A DNA stretch of 64,000 nt from Maritalea porphyrae (GTDB taxonomy: Bacteria > Pseudomonadota > Alphaproteobacteria > Rhizobiales > Devosiaceae), in assembly GCF_030159895.1 (NCBI RefSeq), contig NZ_BSNI01000002.1, forward strand, positions 1,886,306 to 1,950,305. Reading direction: 5' to 3'. The notes beneath the pieces were generated by a model, which saw only the letters and a list, made by a program, of their open reading frames with translations, ran no database searches and had not been told where the DNA came from. Positions 41,901-51,735 of the stretch are shown piece by piece; position 1 is the stretch's first letter, and every line of letters starts with the position of its first letter. Position numbers and translations under genes: made by a program.

Positions 41901-44558
41901 ATGATCGATAAGAGCTACAACCCGCAAGAGGTTGAAACCCGGATTTATGAAGGCTGGACAAGCAACAATTTGTTTGCGGCTGGTGCGGGCGCTGCAGAAG
42001 GCGCTGAAAGCTACTGTATTGCGATGCCACCACCAAACGTCACAGGAGATCTTCATGTCGGCCATGCGCTAACTTTCACGATTCAGGATTTACTCGCGCG
42101 TTTTGAACGAATGCGCGGCAAGAATGTGCTCTGGCAGCCGGGCACCGATCATGCTGGTATAGCTACACAGATGATTGTTGAGCGACAACTGATGGAAAAC
42201 CAGCTGCCATCGCGAAGAGATTTGGGCCGCGAAAAATTCCTAGAAAAAGTATGGGAATGGAAAGAAAAGAGCGGCAACACCATTGTTTCGCAGCAAAAGC
42301 GACTAGGTGCATCGGCTGACTGGTCACGTCAGCGCTTTACCATGGACGATGGTATGTCCGAGGCCGTTCTAAAGGTCTTTGTGCAGTTGCACAAAGAGGG
42401 GCTGATTTACAAAGACAAGCGCTTGGTAAACTGGCATCCCGTGTTGCAAACAGCCATTTCCGATCTGGAAGTTGAGAATATCGACGTTAATGGTCACATG
42501 TGGCACCTAAAATATCCTATCGATGGCACTGACGAAACCATCACTGTTGCGACAACGCGTCCAGAAACAATGCTTGGTGACACTGCCGTTGCTGTTCACC
42601 CAGAAGATGAGCGATATGCGCACCTGGTTGGTAAGATGGTTGTTCTCCCGTTGACGGGGCGCAAAATCCCAATCGTGACAGATGAACATGCTGATCCTGA
42701 GCAGGGTTCTGGTGCGGTAAAGATTACGCCGGCCCACGACTTTAATGACTTTGAGGTAGGCAAACGCAACAATCTTGAAATGATCAATATCTTCACCGTC
42801 GATGCAAAAATCAACGAAGAAGCGCCTGAAGCTTATCGAGGGCTGGATCGTTTTGAAGCGCGCAAGAAAGTTATTGCTGATCTGGATGCGCTCGGTGTGT
42901 TGGTTGAGGTCGAAGACAAAATTGTTTCGATCCCACATGATGAAAAGTCTAAGCAAGTCGTCATCGAGCCATATTTGACTGACCAGTGGTATGTAGACGC
43001 GGAAACTCTAGCAAAACCAGCTCTTGCAGCTGTTAAAGAAGGACGCACCAAATTTGTCCCGAAGAACTGGGAAAACACTTACTACGCTTGGATGGAAAAT
43101 CTTCAGCCTTGGTGTATCTCTCGCCAGTTGTGGTGGGGCCATCAAATCCCGGCATGGTACGGCCCAGATGGTGAAGTATTTGTTGCTGCGACCGAAGGTG
43201 AGGCGCAAGCTGCGGCTGATGCGCATTATGGCGCTCCGACAGAAATCAAACGCGATGAAGACGTGCTCGATACTTGGTTTTCATCGGCTCTTTGGCCTTT
43301 CTCAACGCTCGGCTGGCCTGAAAAAACAGATGAATTGGCGACTTACTACCAAACCAACACGTTGGTAACAGGCTTTGACATTATCTTTTTCTGGGTCGCC
43401 AGAATGATGATGTTTGGTCTGCATTTCATGGAAGAAGAGCCGTTTGAAAATGTTTACGTGCACGCTCTCGTTCGTGATGAGCATGGCCAGAAGATGTCAA
43501 AAACCAAGGGCAACGTGATTGATCCGTTGGTGCTGTTCGACGAGTATGGCACCGATGCGACGCGATTTACGCTCGCTGCGATGGCTGCGCAGGGTAGGGA
43601 CCTTCGATTGTCGCTATCCCGAGTTGAGGGCTACCGAAACTTTGTAACAAAGATTTGGAATGCTGCGCGTTTCCTTGAAATGAATGAATGCATTCGGGTT
43701 GATGGATATGATCCTAAATCAGTTAGCTCGACCCTTAATAAATGGATTTTGAGCCGAACAGCGAAGGCTGTTGCAGAAGTTGAAAAATCCATCGAGACCT
43801 TCCGCTTCAATGAATCGGCCAATGCCGCATACGATTTTGTATGGGGAACATTCTGCGATTGGTTTGTTGAACTGGCCAAGCCGGTGTTCAACAGCGACGA
43901 CGAGGCACTCAAAGCTGAAACACGCGCAACTGCAGCCTATGCATTGGATCAAATATTGAAGTTGCTACACCCATTTATGCCGTTCGTCACCGAAGAGCTT
44001 TGGGCGCAAACCGCTAAGCAAGGTCCCGCACGTGAAAAACAATTGATTGTTTCGCGTTGGCCAGAAATTGCTGATTTGATTAATGAAGATGCTGAAGGCG
44101 AAATGGGATGGTTGATTGATTTGATTTCTGGCATTCGTTCAGTACGGGTTGAAATGAATGTGCCTGCTAGCGCGAAAGTTCCGCTAATTGTGGTGGATGC
44201 AGATGCGACCACTCGTGCTCGGTTGGAAAGCCAAGGGGCGATGGTCAAACGTTTGGCGCGCATAGAAGACATTTCTTTTGCAGATGCTGTTCCGAACGAA
44301 GCGGCGCAGTTGGTCTTAAACGAGGCTACTTTCTGCTTGCCGTTGGCTGGTGTGATCGACATTTCTGCTGAAAAAGAGCGACTAGGCAAAGACTTGGCCA
44401 AGCTCGACAAAGAAATTGATAGCGTTGACCGCAAGTTGGCCAATGAGCAGTTTATTTCAAAGGCACCAGATCATGTTGTGAATGATCAAAAACAACGTCG
44501 AGCAGATGCCGTGGCCAAAAAGGAACGCGTTGAAGCAGCGCTTGCGCGTCTAGGCTAA
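41901..44558 (+). CDS. valS: Valyl-tRNA synthetase
   Basis: 885 residues from the ATG at 41901 (the frame opens at 41847). Class I signature PPPNVTGDLHVGHAL with HVGH at 52-55, and KMSKTKGN at 531-538. The editing domain includes TTRPETMLGD and the C-terminus has the ValS-specific coiled-coil arm (EKERLGKDLAKLDKEIDSVD, then KKERVEAALARLG). All expected parts are present. It charges tRNA-Val. A strong terminator follows. Confidence 0.97.
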   Translation: MIDKSYNPQEVETRIYEGWTSNNLFAAGAGAAEGAESYCIAMPPPNVTGDLHVGHALTFTIQDLLARFERMRGKNVLWQPGTDHAGIATQMIVERQLMENQLPSRRDLGREKFLEKVWEWKEKSGNTIVSQQKRLGASADWSRQRFTMDDGMSEAVLKVFVQLHKEGLIYKDKRLVNWHPVLQTAISDLEVENIDVNGHMWHLKYPIDGTDETITVATTRPETMLGDTAVAVHPEDERYAHLVGKMVVLPLTGRKIPIVTDEHADPEQGSGAVKITPAHDFNDFEVGKRNNLEMINIFTVDAKINEEAPEAYRGLDRFEARKKVIADLDALGVLVEVEDKIVSIPHDEKSKQVVIEPYLTDQWYVDAETLAKPALAAVKEGRTKFVPKNWENTYYAWMENLQPWCISRQLWWGHQIPAWYGPDGEVFVAATEGEAQAAADAHYGAPTEIKRDEDVLDTWFSSALWPFSTLGWPEKTDELATYYQTNTLVTGFDIIFFWVARMMMFGLHFMEEEPFENVYVHALVRDEHGQKMSKTKGNVIDPLVLFDEYGTDATRFTLAAMAAQGRDLRLSLSRVEGYRNFVTKIWNAARFLEMNECIRVDGYDPKSVSSTLNKWILSRTAKAVAEVEKSIETFRFNESANAAYDFVWGTFCDWFVELAKPVFNSDDEALKAETRATAAYALDQILKLLHPFMPFVTEELWAQTAKQGPAREKQLIVSRWPEIADLINEDAEGEMGWLIDLISGIRSVRVEMNVPASAKVPLIVVDADATTRARLESQGAMVKRLARIEDISFADAVPNEAAQLVLNEATFCLPLAGVIDISAEKERLGKDLAKLDKEIDSVDRKLANEQFISKAPDHVVNDQKQRRADAVAKKERVEAALARLG

Positions 44559-44610
44559 ACGGAACTGTCATAATTCTGCAACACAGTGGAATAAATCACA
44601 CATTCTTGAA

Positions 44611-44648
44611 TGGCGGCCACATTTTGACGATGTGGTCGCCATTTTTTT
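44611..44648 (+). terminator. Rho-independent terminator of valS
   Basis: TGGCGGCCACAT (44611-44622) pairs with ATGTGGTCGCCA (44630-44641) apart from one G-U wobble, followed by seven T. The 180 bases from here to ilvD hold no gene; a small palindrome CACAATTGTG lies at 44749-44758 and could be part of the ilvD control region. Confidence 0.92.
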
Positions 44649-44832
44649 AACCCATTGGGGCGACATAACAGGCGAAAGAACAGCCGACTTGGCGGATGGC
44701 GTGTTGTTTATGTCGCAGTTTTAATGCGAACCGTGCCGTACGCCTTGTCACAATTGTGCCTTGCATCAAACGGTGGCCGAAGTAAAAACATTTTAGTGCT
44801 ACGGCAACAATGATGCTTGGAAGGAACAACCT

Positions 44833-46557
44833 GTGGACGACAACAAAATCGACAAGACAAAATTACCTAGTCGACATGTAACCGAAGGCGCTGCGCGCGC
44901 GCCGCATCGGTCGTATTATTATGCAATGGGATTAACCAGCGGTCAGATACACCAGCCATTTGTTGGGGTTGCGACATGTTGGAATGAAGCAGCCCCATGT
45001 AACATTGCCCTTTCGCACCAAGCACAGTTTGTAAAAAAGGGCGTTGCTGCAGCCAACGGTACGCCACGTGAGTTTACAACAATTACCGTAACTGATGGCA
45101 TTGCCATGGGGCACCAAGGCATGAAGTCATCATTGGTGTCACGTGACGTGATTACAGATTCGGTCGAACTGACCATGCGCGGCCACAGCTATGATGCGCT
45201 CGTTGGACTAGCTGGTTGCGACAAATCGCTGCCAGGGATGATGATGGCTATGGTTCGTTTGAACGTGCCGTCAGTGTTCCTCTACGGCGGCTCAATTCTA
45301 CCTGGTAACTTCAAGGGCAACCCGGTCACGGTTCAGGACGTTTTCGAAGCCGTTGGTAAGCATTCGGTCGGCGATTTTTCCGATGCCGATTTGGAAGAGC
45401 TTGAGCGCGTCGCTTGTCCTTCTTCTGGCGCTTGTGGCGCTCAGTTTACCGCTAACACCATGGCAACAGTGTCAGAAGCAATTGGACTGGCGATGCCTTA
45501 TTCGGCGGGCGCTCCGGCGCCTTATGAAATTCGCGATCAATTCTGCTACACCGCTGGTGAGCAAGTAATGGAGCTGATTAAACTAAACATCCGCCCACGG
45601 GATATCGTTACCCGCAAAGCGCTTGAAAATGCGGCAACTGTGGTTGCTGCGTCTGGTGGCTCAACAAACGCCGCGCTTCACTTGCCAGCAATTGCAAACG
45701 AAGCGGGTATTGAGTTTGATCTTTTCGATGTTGCCGAAATCTTCAAGAAAACGCCTTACATCGCTGATCTGAAGCCCGGTGGTCGCTATGTGGCAAAAGA
45801 TATGTTTGAAGCTGGCGGTATTCCGCAGCTCATGAAGACGTTGCTCGACAACGGTTTTATGCACGGCGATTGCATGACCGTCACTGGTCGCACCATTGCT
45901 GAAAACCTTGAAAAGGTTAAATGGAACGACAAGCAAGATGTCGTATGGCCCGCCAACAAGCCGATTACTAAAACCGGTGGCGTCGTTGGTTTGAAAGGCA
46001 ATCTTGCGCCAGACGGTGCGATTGTGAAGGTCGCTGGTATGACTGAGTTGGAGTTCACCGGTCCTGCACGTTGTTTTGACAGTGAAGAAGAGTGCTTTAA
46101 GGCAGTATCCAAGCGAGAATACAAAGAAGGCGAAGTGCTGGTTATCCGCTACGAGGGTCCCCAAGGTGGACCTGGTATGCGTGAAATGCTGGCAACAACC
46201 GCTGCGCTTTACGGCCAGGGAATGGGTGACAAGGTTGCTTTGATTACCGATGGTCGTTTCTCAGGCGCTACTCGCGGCTTTTGTATCGGCCATGTTGGTC
46301 CTGAAGCCGCTGTTGGTGGCCCGATTGGACTATTGGAGAACGGTGACCAAATCACGATCAACGCCAATACCGGCGAAATCTCTGTTGCATTGACAGATGA
46401 AGAACTTGAAGCCCGCAAAGCCAAGTGGCAGCCGCGCGAAACCAACTTTGGTTCCGGCGTCATTTGGAAATATGCACAAGGTGTTGGGCCAGCGCGTTAT
46501 GGCGCACTTACCCACCCCGGTGCGAAGGGCGAAAAGGAGTGCTATGCGGACATTTAG
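44833..46557 (+). CDS. ilvD: Dihydroxy-acid dehydratase
   Basis: 574 residues from a GTG with GGAAGGAA upstream. The three cluster-ligand cysteines of the [2Fe-2S] IlvD type are seen in [21 protein letters not shown] and [24 protein letters not shown] and GGPIGLL near the C-terminus are the substrate-binding region. It catalyses the third step of valine/isoleucine synthesis and precedes pantothenate synthesis. The last 14 bases overlap the start of the ExoR-like gene. Confidence 0.96.
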   Translation: MDDNKIDKTKLPSRHVTEGAARAPHRSYYYAMGLTSGQIHQPFVGVATCWNEAAPCNIALSHQAQFVKKGVAAANGTPREFTTITVTDGIAMGHQGMKSSLVSRDVITDSVELTMRGHSYDALVGLAGCDKSLPGMMMAMVRLNVPSVFLYGGSILPGNFKGNPVTVQDVFEAVGKHSVGDFSDADLEELERVACPSSGACGAQFTANTMATVSEAIGLAMPYSAGAPAPYEIRDQFCYTAGEQVMELIKLNIRPRDIVTRKALENAATVVAASGGSTNAALHLPAIANEAGIEFDLFDVAEIFKKTPYIADLKPGGRYVAKDMFEAGGIPQLMKTLLDNGFMHGDCMTVTGRTIAENLEKVKWNDKQDVVWPANKPITKTGGVVGLKGNLAPDGAIVKVAGMTELEFTGPARCFDSEEECFKAVSKREYKEGEVLVIRYEGPQGGPGMREMLATTAALYGQGMGDKVALITDGRFSGATRGFCIGHVGPEAAVGGPIGLLENGDQITINANTGEISVALTDEELEARKAKWQPRETNFGSGVIWKYAQGVGPARYGALTHPGAKGEKECYADI

Positions 46558-47329
46558 CACGAACGCTGGAGTTTGGGTTTTTGCCTTTATGTTGGCGCTT
46601 GCGGGAGTAAGCAGCGCCAACGCACAGGACAATACCAATATATTGTCTTTGTTTGGCACCAACGACAGCGAAGTGTCTAACCACGACCTGCTGGCAGCTT
46701 TGGAAGAAGCTGCCGAAGCAGGCCAGCCGATTGCTCTTTGGCGGTTGGGGGTAATGTATGAAAAAGGCGAAGGTGTTCAAAAAGATCGCACAAAAGCCTT
46801 TTTGTATTTCCGCGAACTCGCCAACGACCATGCTGACACGCCACCTAAGTCTGTCGGTGCGGATATTGTGGCGCAAAGTTTCTTGAAAATTGGCGAATAT
46901 TATCGTGAGGGTGTTCCTGACGCTGGTGTGCAAGCGGACAACTCGCTTTCCCGGAAGCTGTTGCTACATGCAGCGTCTTATTTCGGTGACCCGGATGCCC
47001 AGTTCAAAGTGGGCCAGCTTTATCTAGACGAAAACGAGTTTGGTTATTCTCCGTTGCAAAGCGCTCGTTGGCTTTCACTCGCATCACGCAAAGGTCATGC
47101 TGCTGCGCAAGCTACACTAGGCGACTTGATGTTTAACGGAGAGGGCATCGATGCCGATCCCGTCGAGGGTCTTATGTGGCTGACACTTGCTAATCGTAAC
47201 GCAGGTGGCACCGACGACGAACATTGGATTGCTGAACTACACGAACGAGCAATCTCTGTTGCCTCGCCGGATGAGCGCGAGCAAGCAATTCAAGCTGCTG
47301 ACACATTAGGTGGCCGATTCGGCGGCTAA
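46544..47329 (+). CDS. exoR: ExoR-like periplasmic Sel1-repeat regulator
   Basis: 261 residues from the ATG at 46544, four bases after AAGGAG; this start lies inside the end of ilvD (longer frame to 46397 unsupported). Signal peptide ends SSANAQ. Sel1 repeats are visible: [37 protein letters not shown] and [19 protein letters not shown]. The run [18 protein letters not shown] and the [13 protein letters not shown] end agree with rhizobial ExoR, the periplasmic protein that holds the ExoS sensor kinase off and thereby controls exopolysaccharide, motility and host interaction. The symbol rests on remembered similarity. Confidence 0.75.
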   Translation: MRTFSTNAGVWVFAFMLALAGVSSANAQDNTNILSLFGTNDSEVSNHDLLAALEEAAEAGQPIALWRLGVMYEKGEGVQKDRTKAFLYFRELANDHADTPPKSVGADIVAQSFLKIGEYYREGVPDAGVQADNSLSRKLLLHAASYFGDPDAQFKVGQLYLDENEFGYSPLQSARWLSLASRKGHAAAQATLGDLMFNGEGIDADPVEGLMWLTLANRNAGGTDDEHWIAELHERAISVASPDEREQAIQAADTLGGRFGG

Positions 47330-47340
47330 CAATTCAAGTC

Positions 47341-48120
47341 TTAGAAACTGAAATGGCCGACTACGGGTACATGGTCCGAAGGTTTTTCGCGCCCGCGCAC
47401 GTCTTTGTGGATTTCTACACTTTCAAGGTGGTCGGTCGCCTGTGGCGAACACATTAGATGATCAATCCGGATGCCGTTGTTTTTACGCCATGCACCAGCT
47501 TGAAAGTCCCAGAAAGTATAAGCTTCTTTATTGTTCACTGCGCGCAAGGCATCAGTCATCCCAAGCGATTGAAGAGTTCTAAACCGCTCTAGACTTTCTG
47601 GCCGGTAAAGTGCATCACCCCACCATGCGTCATGGTCATGAGTGTCGAGCCGTTCTGGGATAATGTTGTAATCCCCAGTAATTATGAGCGGTTCTTCAAG
47701 TAGGAGTCGATCTTTTGCCCAGGTAATTAGTCGGTCCATCCAACCAAGTTTATAGGGGAATTTCTCAGTATCCACTGGGTTGCCATTTGGCAAATAAATG
47801 CCCGCAACGCGAATTGGTCCGGCAGGTCGTGAAATCACGCACTCGATGAACCTTGCCTGTTCATCAGTTTCATCACCCGGCAGGCCGCGATTGACTTCTT
47901 CGAATGGATGTAAGGAAAGCAGCGCAACGCCGTTAAAGCTTTTTTGCCCGTGTGTTTCTACATTGTAGCCAAGGTCCTCAAAAACCTCACGTGGAAAATT
48001 CTCATCAATGCTTTTGATTTCTTGCAAACATACCAGGTCAGGTTTGTTTTCCTTCAACCAATATTCGACCTCAGGCAGACGCGCCTTTATGCCATTAATG
48101 TTCCAAGTCGCGATTTGCAT
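47341..48120 (-). CDS. xthA: Exodeoxyribonuclease III
   Basis: 259 residues of the EEP/AP-endonuclease fold. Motifs: ATWNINGIKARLP (Asn), CLQEIKS (metal Glu), GIYLPNGNP, TGDYNIIP (Asp/Asn pair) and HLMCSP with the C-terminal SDHVPVVG catalytic His. It repairs abasic sites and trims 3' ends. It converges on the exoR-like gene with 11 bases between stops and lies downstream of erpA on the same strand. Confidence 0.94.
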   Translation of the reverse strand: MQIATWNINGIKARLPEVEYWLKENKPDLVCLQEIKSIDENFPREVFEDLGYNVETHGQKSFNGVALLSLHPFEEVNRGLPGDETDEQARFIECVISRPAGPIRVAGIYLPNGNPVDTEKFPYKLGWMDRLITWAKDRLLLEEPLIITGDYNIIPERLDTHDHDAWWGDALYRPESLERFRTLQSLGMTDALRAVNNKEAYTFWDFQAGAWRKNNGIRIDHLMCSPQATDHLESVEIHKDVRGREKPSDHVPVVGHFSF

Positions 48121-48190
48121 GAGAATCTTTGGGCCTTTTCCGTGAATCGGAGTTTCAACCTAAGGCGAAGCAAACTTGGCTGCAACGCAA

Positions 48191-48541
48191 TTACACCGAA
48201 AAACTGGTGCCGCACCCGCAAGATGCAACTGCATTGGGGTTGTTGATCTGAAAACTCTGGCCAATTAGGTCATTCACAAAGTCGATCTCGGCGCCCTGCA
48301 TAAATTCGAGGCTCAAAGAATCAATCAAAACTTTCGCTTTGTCGTTACCCAAAACCAAGTCGTCTTCTGACGGTTCTTCTTGCACCAAATTGTATTCATA
48401 TTGAAATCCGGAGCAACCGCCACCAGAAACCGCAACCCGCAAAACAGTGCCTGGTTTCTGTTTGGACAAGATAGCCTCGATCCGTGCCAAAGCTGCGTCT
48501 GTAACCGATACTTTTTCAGGAGCCGTAGCTACATCTGACAT
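48191..48541 (-). CDS. erpA: Iron-sulfur cluster insertion protein, A-type carrier
   Basis: 116 residues of the HesB/IscA family. The three cluster cysteines are in GGGCSGFQYEY (first) and SCGCGTSF (second and third). The acidic QEEPSEDD stretch and LVLGNDKAKVLIDSLSLEF agree with ErpA-type carriers of alphaproteobacteria. It hands Fe-S clusters to apo-proteins. It diverges from dgt, as is common in Rhizobiales. Confidence 0.9.
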   Translation of the reverse strand: MSDVATAPEKVSVTDAALARIEAILSKQKPGTVLRVAVSGGGCSGFQYEYNLVQEEPSEDDLVLGNDKAKVLIDSLSLEFMQGAEIDFVNDLIGQSFQINNPNAVASCGCGTSFSV

Positions 48542-48643
48542 AATAATTTCCTATCGTCGTCGCCGAAAAGGCGATTTCACAAGTCTTGTTTAATAGATAG
48601 GCTTCATAAAGCGGTTTGAAAAGAGGGTACAAGGAAAGTTGAA

Positions 48644-49843
48644 ATGCAGACAAATTCCGCGCTTGCACCATATGCCTCCCACGCCGAACAAACGAAGGGT
48701 AGGCTCTACAACACAAGTGATAGCCCCACACGATCTGAGTTTCAGCGCGACCGCGACCGCATCATTCATTCCAACGCATTCCGACGCCTCAAACACAAGA
48801 CGCAAGTTTTCTTGCACCACGAAGGTAACCACTTTCGGACACGTCTCACACACACATTGGAGGTGTCTCAGATCGCCCGCTCCATTGCCCGCGCACTCCA
48901 TTTAAACGAAGACCTCGCTGAATGCCTAGCGCTTGCCCACGATTTGGGACATACACCGTTTGGCCATGCGGGGGAGCGCGTAATGCATGCAAAAATGCAG
49001 GCGCATGGCGGCTTTGACCATAATGTGCAGGCGTTGCGCGTGGTGACCTCGTTAGAGAATAGGTATGCTGAACATGATGGCTTAAACCTGACTTGGGAGA
49101 CACTTGAAGGGATTATTAAGCACAATGGACCGCTAGTAGATGGACAAGGTCGACCAATCGGCAAATATGTTGAAGAGGGTTTGCCATTTGGACTCGATCT
49201 TATTGCTTCGGTCTCAGATTTGCGACTGGAAAGTTTTGCGAGCCTTGAGGCACAAGCCGCAGCGATTGCGGATGACGTTGCATACAATGCCCATGACATT
49301 GATGACGCGCTGCGCGCAGGATTGCTTTCTCTTGATCAGCTGCGCGAAGTGCCTATTGTTGGTGACATTGTTCAAGAGGTCCAGCAACGGTATCCAGAAG
49401 TAAGCGCTGATCGTCAATCGCATGAGACCATTCGTAGGTTGATCACAAGAACAATTGAAGATGTCATCCGCACTGCAGAAGCTAATATCAAAGCCTGCGA
49501 TCCAAAGAATGCAGAAGATGTGCGCTTGGCTGGCAAACCGCTGATTTGCTTCTCCGATGACGTTGGTGTGCAAGAAAAGAAGTTGAAGAGTTTTCTTTTT
49601 GCCAAAGTCTATCGCTCAGAAACTGTGATGGCACCTGTGAAGCAGGGGGAACAAATTGTAGCAGCTTTGTTCGATGCTTTCGTGGAAGGCGAGCCAATGC
49701 CAGAAGAGTGGGAACGTTTGGCTAAATCAAGTCCCATCGGTGGTCGAGAGCGCATTGTTTGCGACTTCGTTTCCGGCATGACAGACCCTTACGCGACAAA
49801 CACATTCAACCGATTGTTTGACGCGGACGTGGATTTCCGGTAA
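48644..49843 (+). CDS. dgt: Deoxyguanosinetriphosphate triphosphohydrolase-like protein
   Basis: 399 residues of the HD superfamily. FRRLKHKTQVF and RTRLTHTLEVSQIAR supply the first metal His, ALAHDLGHTPFGHAGE is the HD pair, and a later conserved AYNAHDIDDALRAG carries the fourth metal ligand Asp. This is the shorter dGTPase type 2 of alphaproteobacteria that hydrolyses dNTPs to nucleoside and triphosphate. GGAAAG precedes the ATG. argS follows 41 bases downstream. Confidence 0.93.
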   Translation: MQTNSALAPYASHAEQTKGRLYNTSDSPTRSEFQRDRDRIIHSNAFRRLKHKTQVFLHHEGNHFRTRLTHTLEVSQIARSIARALHLNEDLAECLALAHDLGHTPFGHAGERVMHAKMQAHGGFDHNVQALRVVTSLENRYAEHDGLNLTWETLEGIIKHNGPLVDGQGRPIGKYVEEGLPFGLDLIASVSDLRLESFASLEAQAAAIADDVAYNAHDIDDALRAGLLSLDQLREVPIVGDIVQEVQQRYPEVSADRQSHETIRRLITRTIEDVIRTAEANIKACDPKNAEDVRLAGKPLICFSDDVGVQEKKLKSFLFAKVYRSETVMAPVKQGEQIVAALFDAFVEGEPMPEEWERLAKSSPIGGRERIVCDFVSGMTDPYATNTFNRLFDADVDFR

Positions 49844-49884
49844 CCGCTTGCACAATCAATTCTTTATAAGATGGACAAAGCAAA

Positions 49885-51645
49885 ATGGACGCATTTGCAG
49901 TCTTCCGCAATCGCGTGGAAGAGAAACTGATCAACCTATTTCCAGAACTGAGCGACAACAAACAAGCGCTTAGCCGATTTGTGGTTGAACCGCCTCGCGA
50001 TGCCAGCCATGGCGATTTGTCATGCAATGCTGCAATGGTTTTGTCGAAAGTTCTGAAATCAAATCCGCGCGCGATTGCTGAGAAGCTTGTCGCAGAGTTT
50101 GCAAACGACGAACAGGTTGAGAAAATCGATGTCGCGGGCCCTGGCTTTATCAACTTCACCCTTACGCCCGACGTATGGCAATCAGTCATTGCCGATGCCA
50201 ACAAACAAGGCGCTGACTATGGACGGCCTGAAGTAGCACCTGTTGGCAAGGTGAATGTGGAATACGTGTCCGCAAACCCAACGGGGCCTTTACATGTTGG
50301 GCACACGCGAGGTGCAGTTTTTGGTGACGCCTTGGCAAGCCTTATGGACTTTTGCCGATACGACATCACTCGCGAATACTACATCAATGACGCTGGTGGT
50401 CAGATTACGGTTTTGGCGAACTCTGCATATTTGCGGTATTGCGAAGCGTTGGGCGATGACATTGGTGAGATCCCCGCAGGTCTTTATCCTGGAAAGTATT
50501 TGATCCCAGTCGGTCAGGCGTTGGCGGAGAAGTTCGGCGATAGTCTAAAATCGATGGACGAGACAGAGCGCGAAACCACAATTCGACCAGTAGTGCTCGA
50601 ATTGATGATGGATCTTGTGCGGGACGACCTCAAAAAGCTTGGTATCAAGCACGATTTGTTCTTCTCAGAAGCATCACTACATGGTGGTGGCAATGGTGGC
50701 GACATCAAGGAAACGCTTGATTGGCTTGGCGAAGAAGGCTTGGTCTACCAGGGCACTTTGGAAGCGCCGAAAGGCAAAACGCCTGAAGATTGGGAAGACC
50801 GCGAACAGACCTTGTTTAAAGCAAGCGACTTTGGCGACGATACAGATCGGGCGCTTGTAAAGTCCGATGGCACCTACACATATTTTGCGGCTGATATCGC
50901 TTATCACCGTAACAAGTATTTGCGGGGCTTCAATAGCCAAATCGTTGTGCTTGGTGCAGACCACGCTGGTTATATCAAGCGTTTGAGCGCTGCCGGAAAA
51001 GCAGTATCTGGTGGCGAAGCAGAAGTAGATGTTAAAATTTGCCAGCTTGTAAACCTTTTGCGTAACGGTGAGCCTGCAAAAATGTCCAAGCGCAGTGGTA
51101 ACTTCGTAACAATGGCTCAGTTGGTGGACGAAGTTGGTGCGGATGTTGTTCGGTTCATCATGCTGTTCCGTAGAAACGAAGCGCAACTGGACTTTGACTT
51201 TGATCTGGTAACCCAGCAAACACGTGAAAACCCAGTGTTCTACGTACAATATGCGCATGCACGCGCATGTTCAGCCTTTAGAAATGCCGCGCGGGATGTG
51301 CCAGAGCTGGATGTTTCACTCGAGGCCCTACAAAAAGCGGACCTTTCAAAATTATCTCATCCTGCAGAAATTTCGTTGCTTAAAACAATGGGACAGTTTC
51401 CACGTGCGATCGAAGCTGCTGCTGCAGCACATGAACCGCACCGCGTTGCGTTCTATGTTCATGAACTCGCGGCGGCGTTCCACGCATTCTGGACAAAGGG
51501 CAAAGAAGAGCCGCAGTTACGATTTGTTAATCATGAAGATAGGACAATAACACTGGCGCGACTCGCGATGGTAAATGCTGTTCGACAGATTTTACGAAAT
51601 GGTTTGAGTATACTTGGAGTGTCTGCGCCCGAGGAACTATCATAA
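49885..51645 (+). CDS. argS: Arginyl-tRNA synthetase
   Basis: 586 residues. An N-terminal ArgS additional domain (about 1-105) is followed by SANPTGPLHVGHTRGA (HIGH variant HVGH), GADHAGYIKRL, and the KMSK-like AKMSKRSGNF. The C-terminal DALR anticodon-binding domain includes ENPVFYVQYAHARACS. The order dgt-argS-SPOR protein is conserved in Rhizobiales. Confidence 0.96.
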   Translation: MDAFAVFRNRVEEKLINLFPELSDNKQALSRFVVEPPRDASHGDLSCNAAMVLSKVLKSNPRAIAEKLVAEFANDEQVEKIDVAGPGFINFTLTPDVWQSVIADANKQGADYGRPEVAPVGKVNVEYVSANPTGPLHVGHTRGAVFGDALASLMDFCRYDITREYYINDAGGQITVLANSAYLRYCEALGDDIGEIPAGLYPGKYLIPVGQALAEKFGDSLKSMDETERETTIRPVVLELMMDLVRDDLKKLGIKHDLFFSEASLHGGGNGGDIKETLDWLGEEGLVYQGTLEAPKGKTPEDWEDREQTLFKASDFGDDTDRALVKSDGTYTYFAADIAYHRNKYLRGFNSQIVVLGADHAGYIKRLSAAGKAVSGGEAEVDVKICQLVNLLRNGEPAKMSKRSGNFVTMAQLVDEVGADVVRFIMLFRRNEAQLDFDFDLVTQQTRENPVFYVQYAHARACSAFRNAARDVPELDVSLEALQKADLSKLSHPAEISLLKTMGQFPRAIEAAAAAHEPHRVAFYVHELAAAFHAFWTKGKEEPQLRFVNHEDRTITLARLAMVNAVRQILRNGLSILGVSAPEELS

Positions 51646-51735
51646 TTCAGGCACATTGCTGGTTTACCAGCTGTATTACTTGAGTGCCGTGAATGTAGAG
51701 GTGAGGGCCATAACCAACGTTATTGGCCAAGCAAC

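Noticed and set aside
44749-44758. CACAATTGTG palindrome before ilvD
   Set aside because: Ten bases of palindrome alone are too likely by chance in this composition; mentioned only under the terminator entry.
50677-51258. 193-residue frame opposite argS
   Set aside because: Antisense shadow of a well-conserved synthetase; no motif or start signal.
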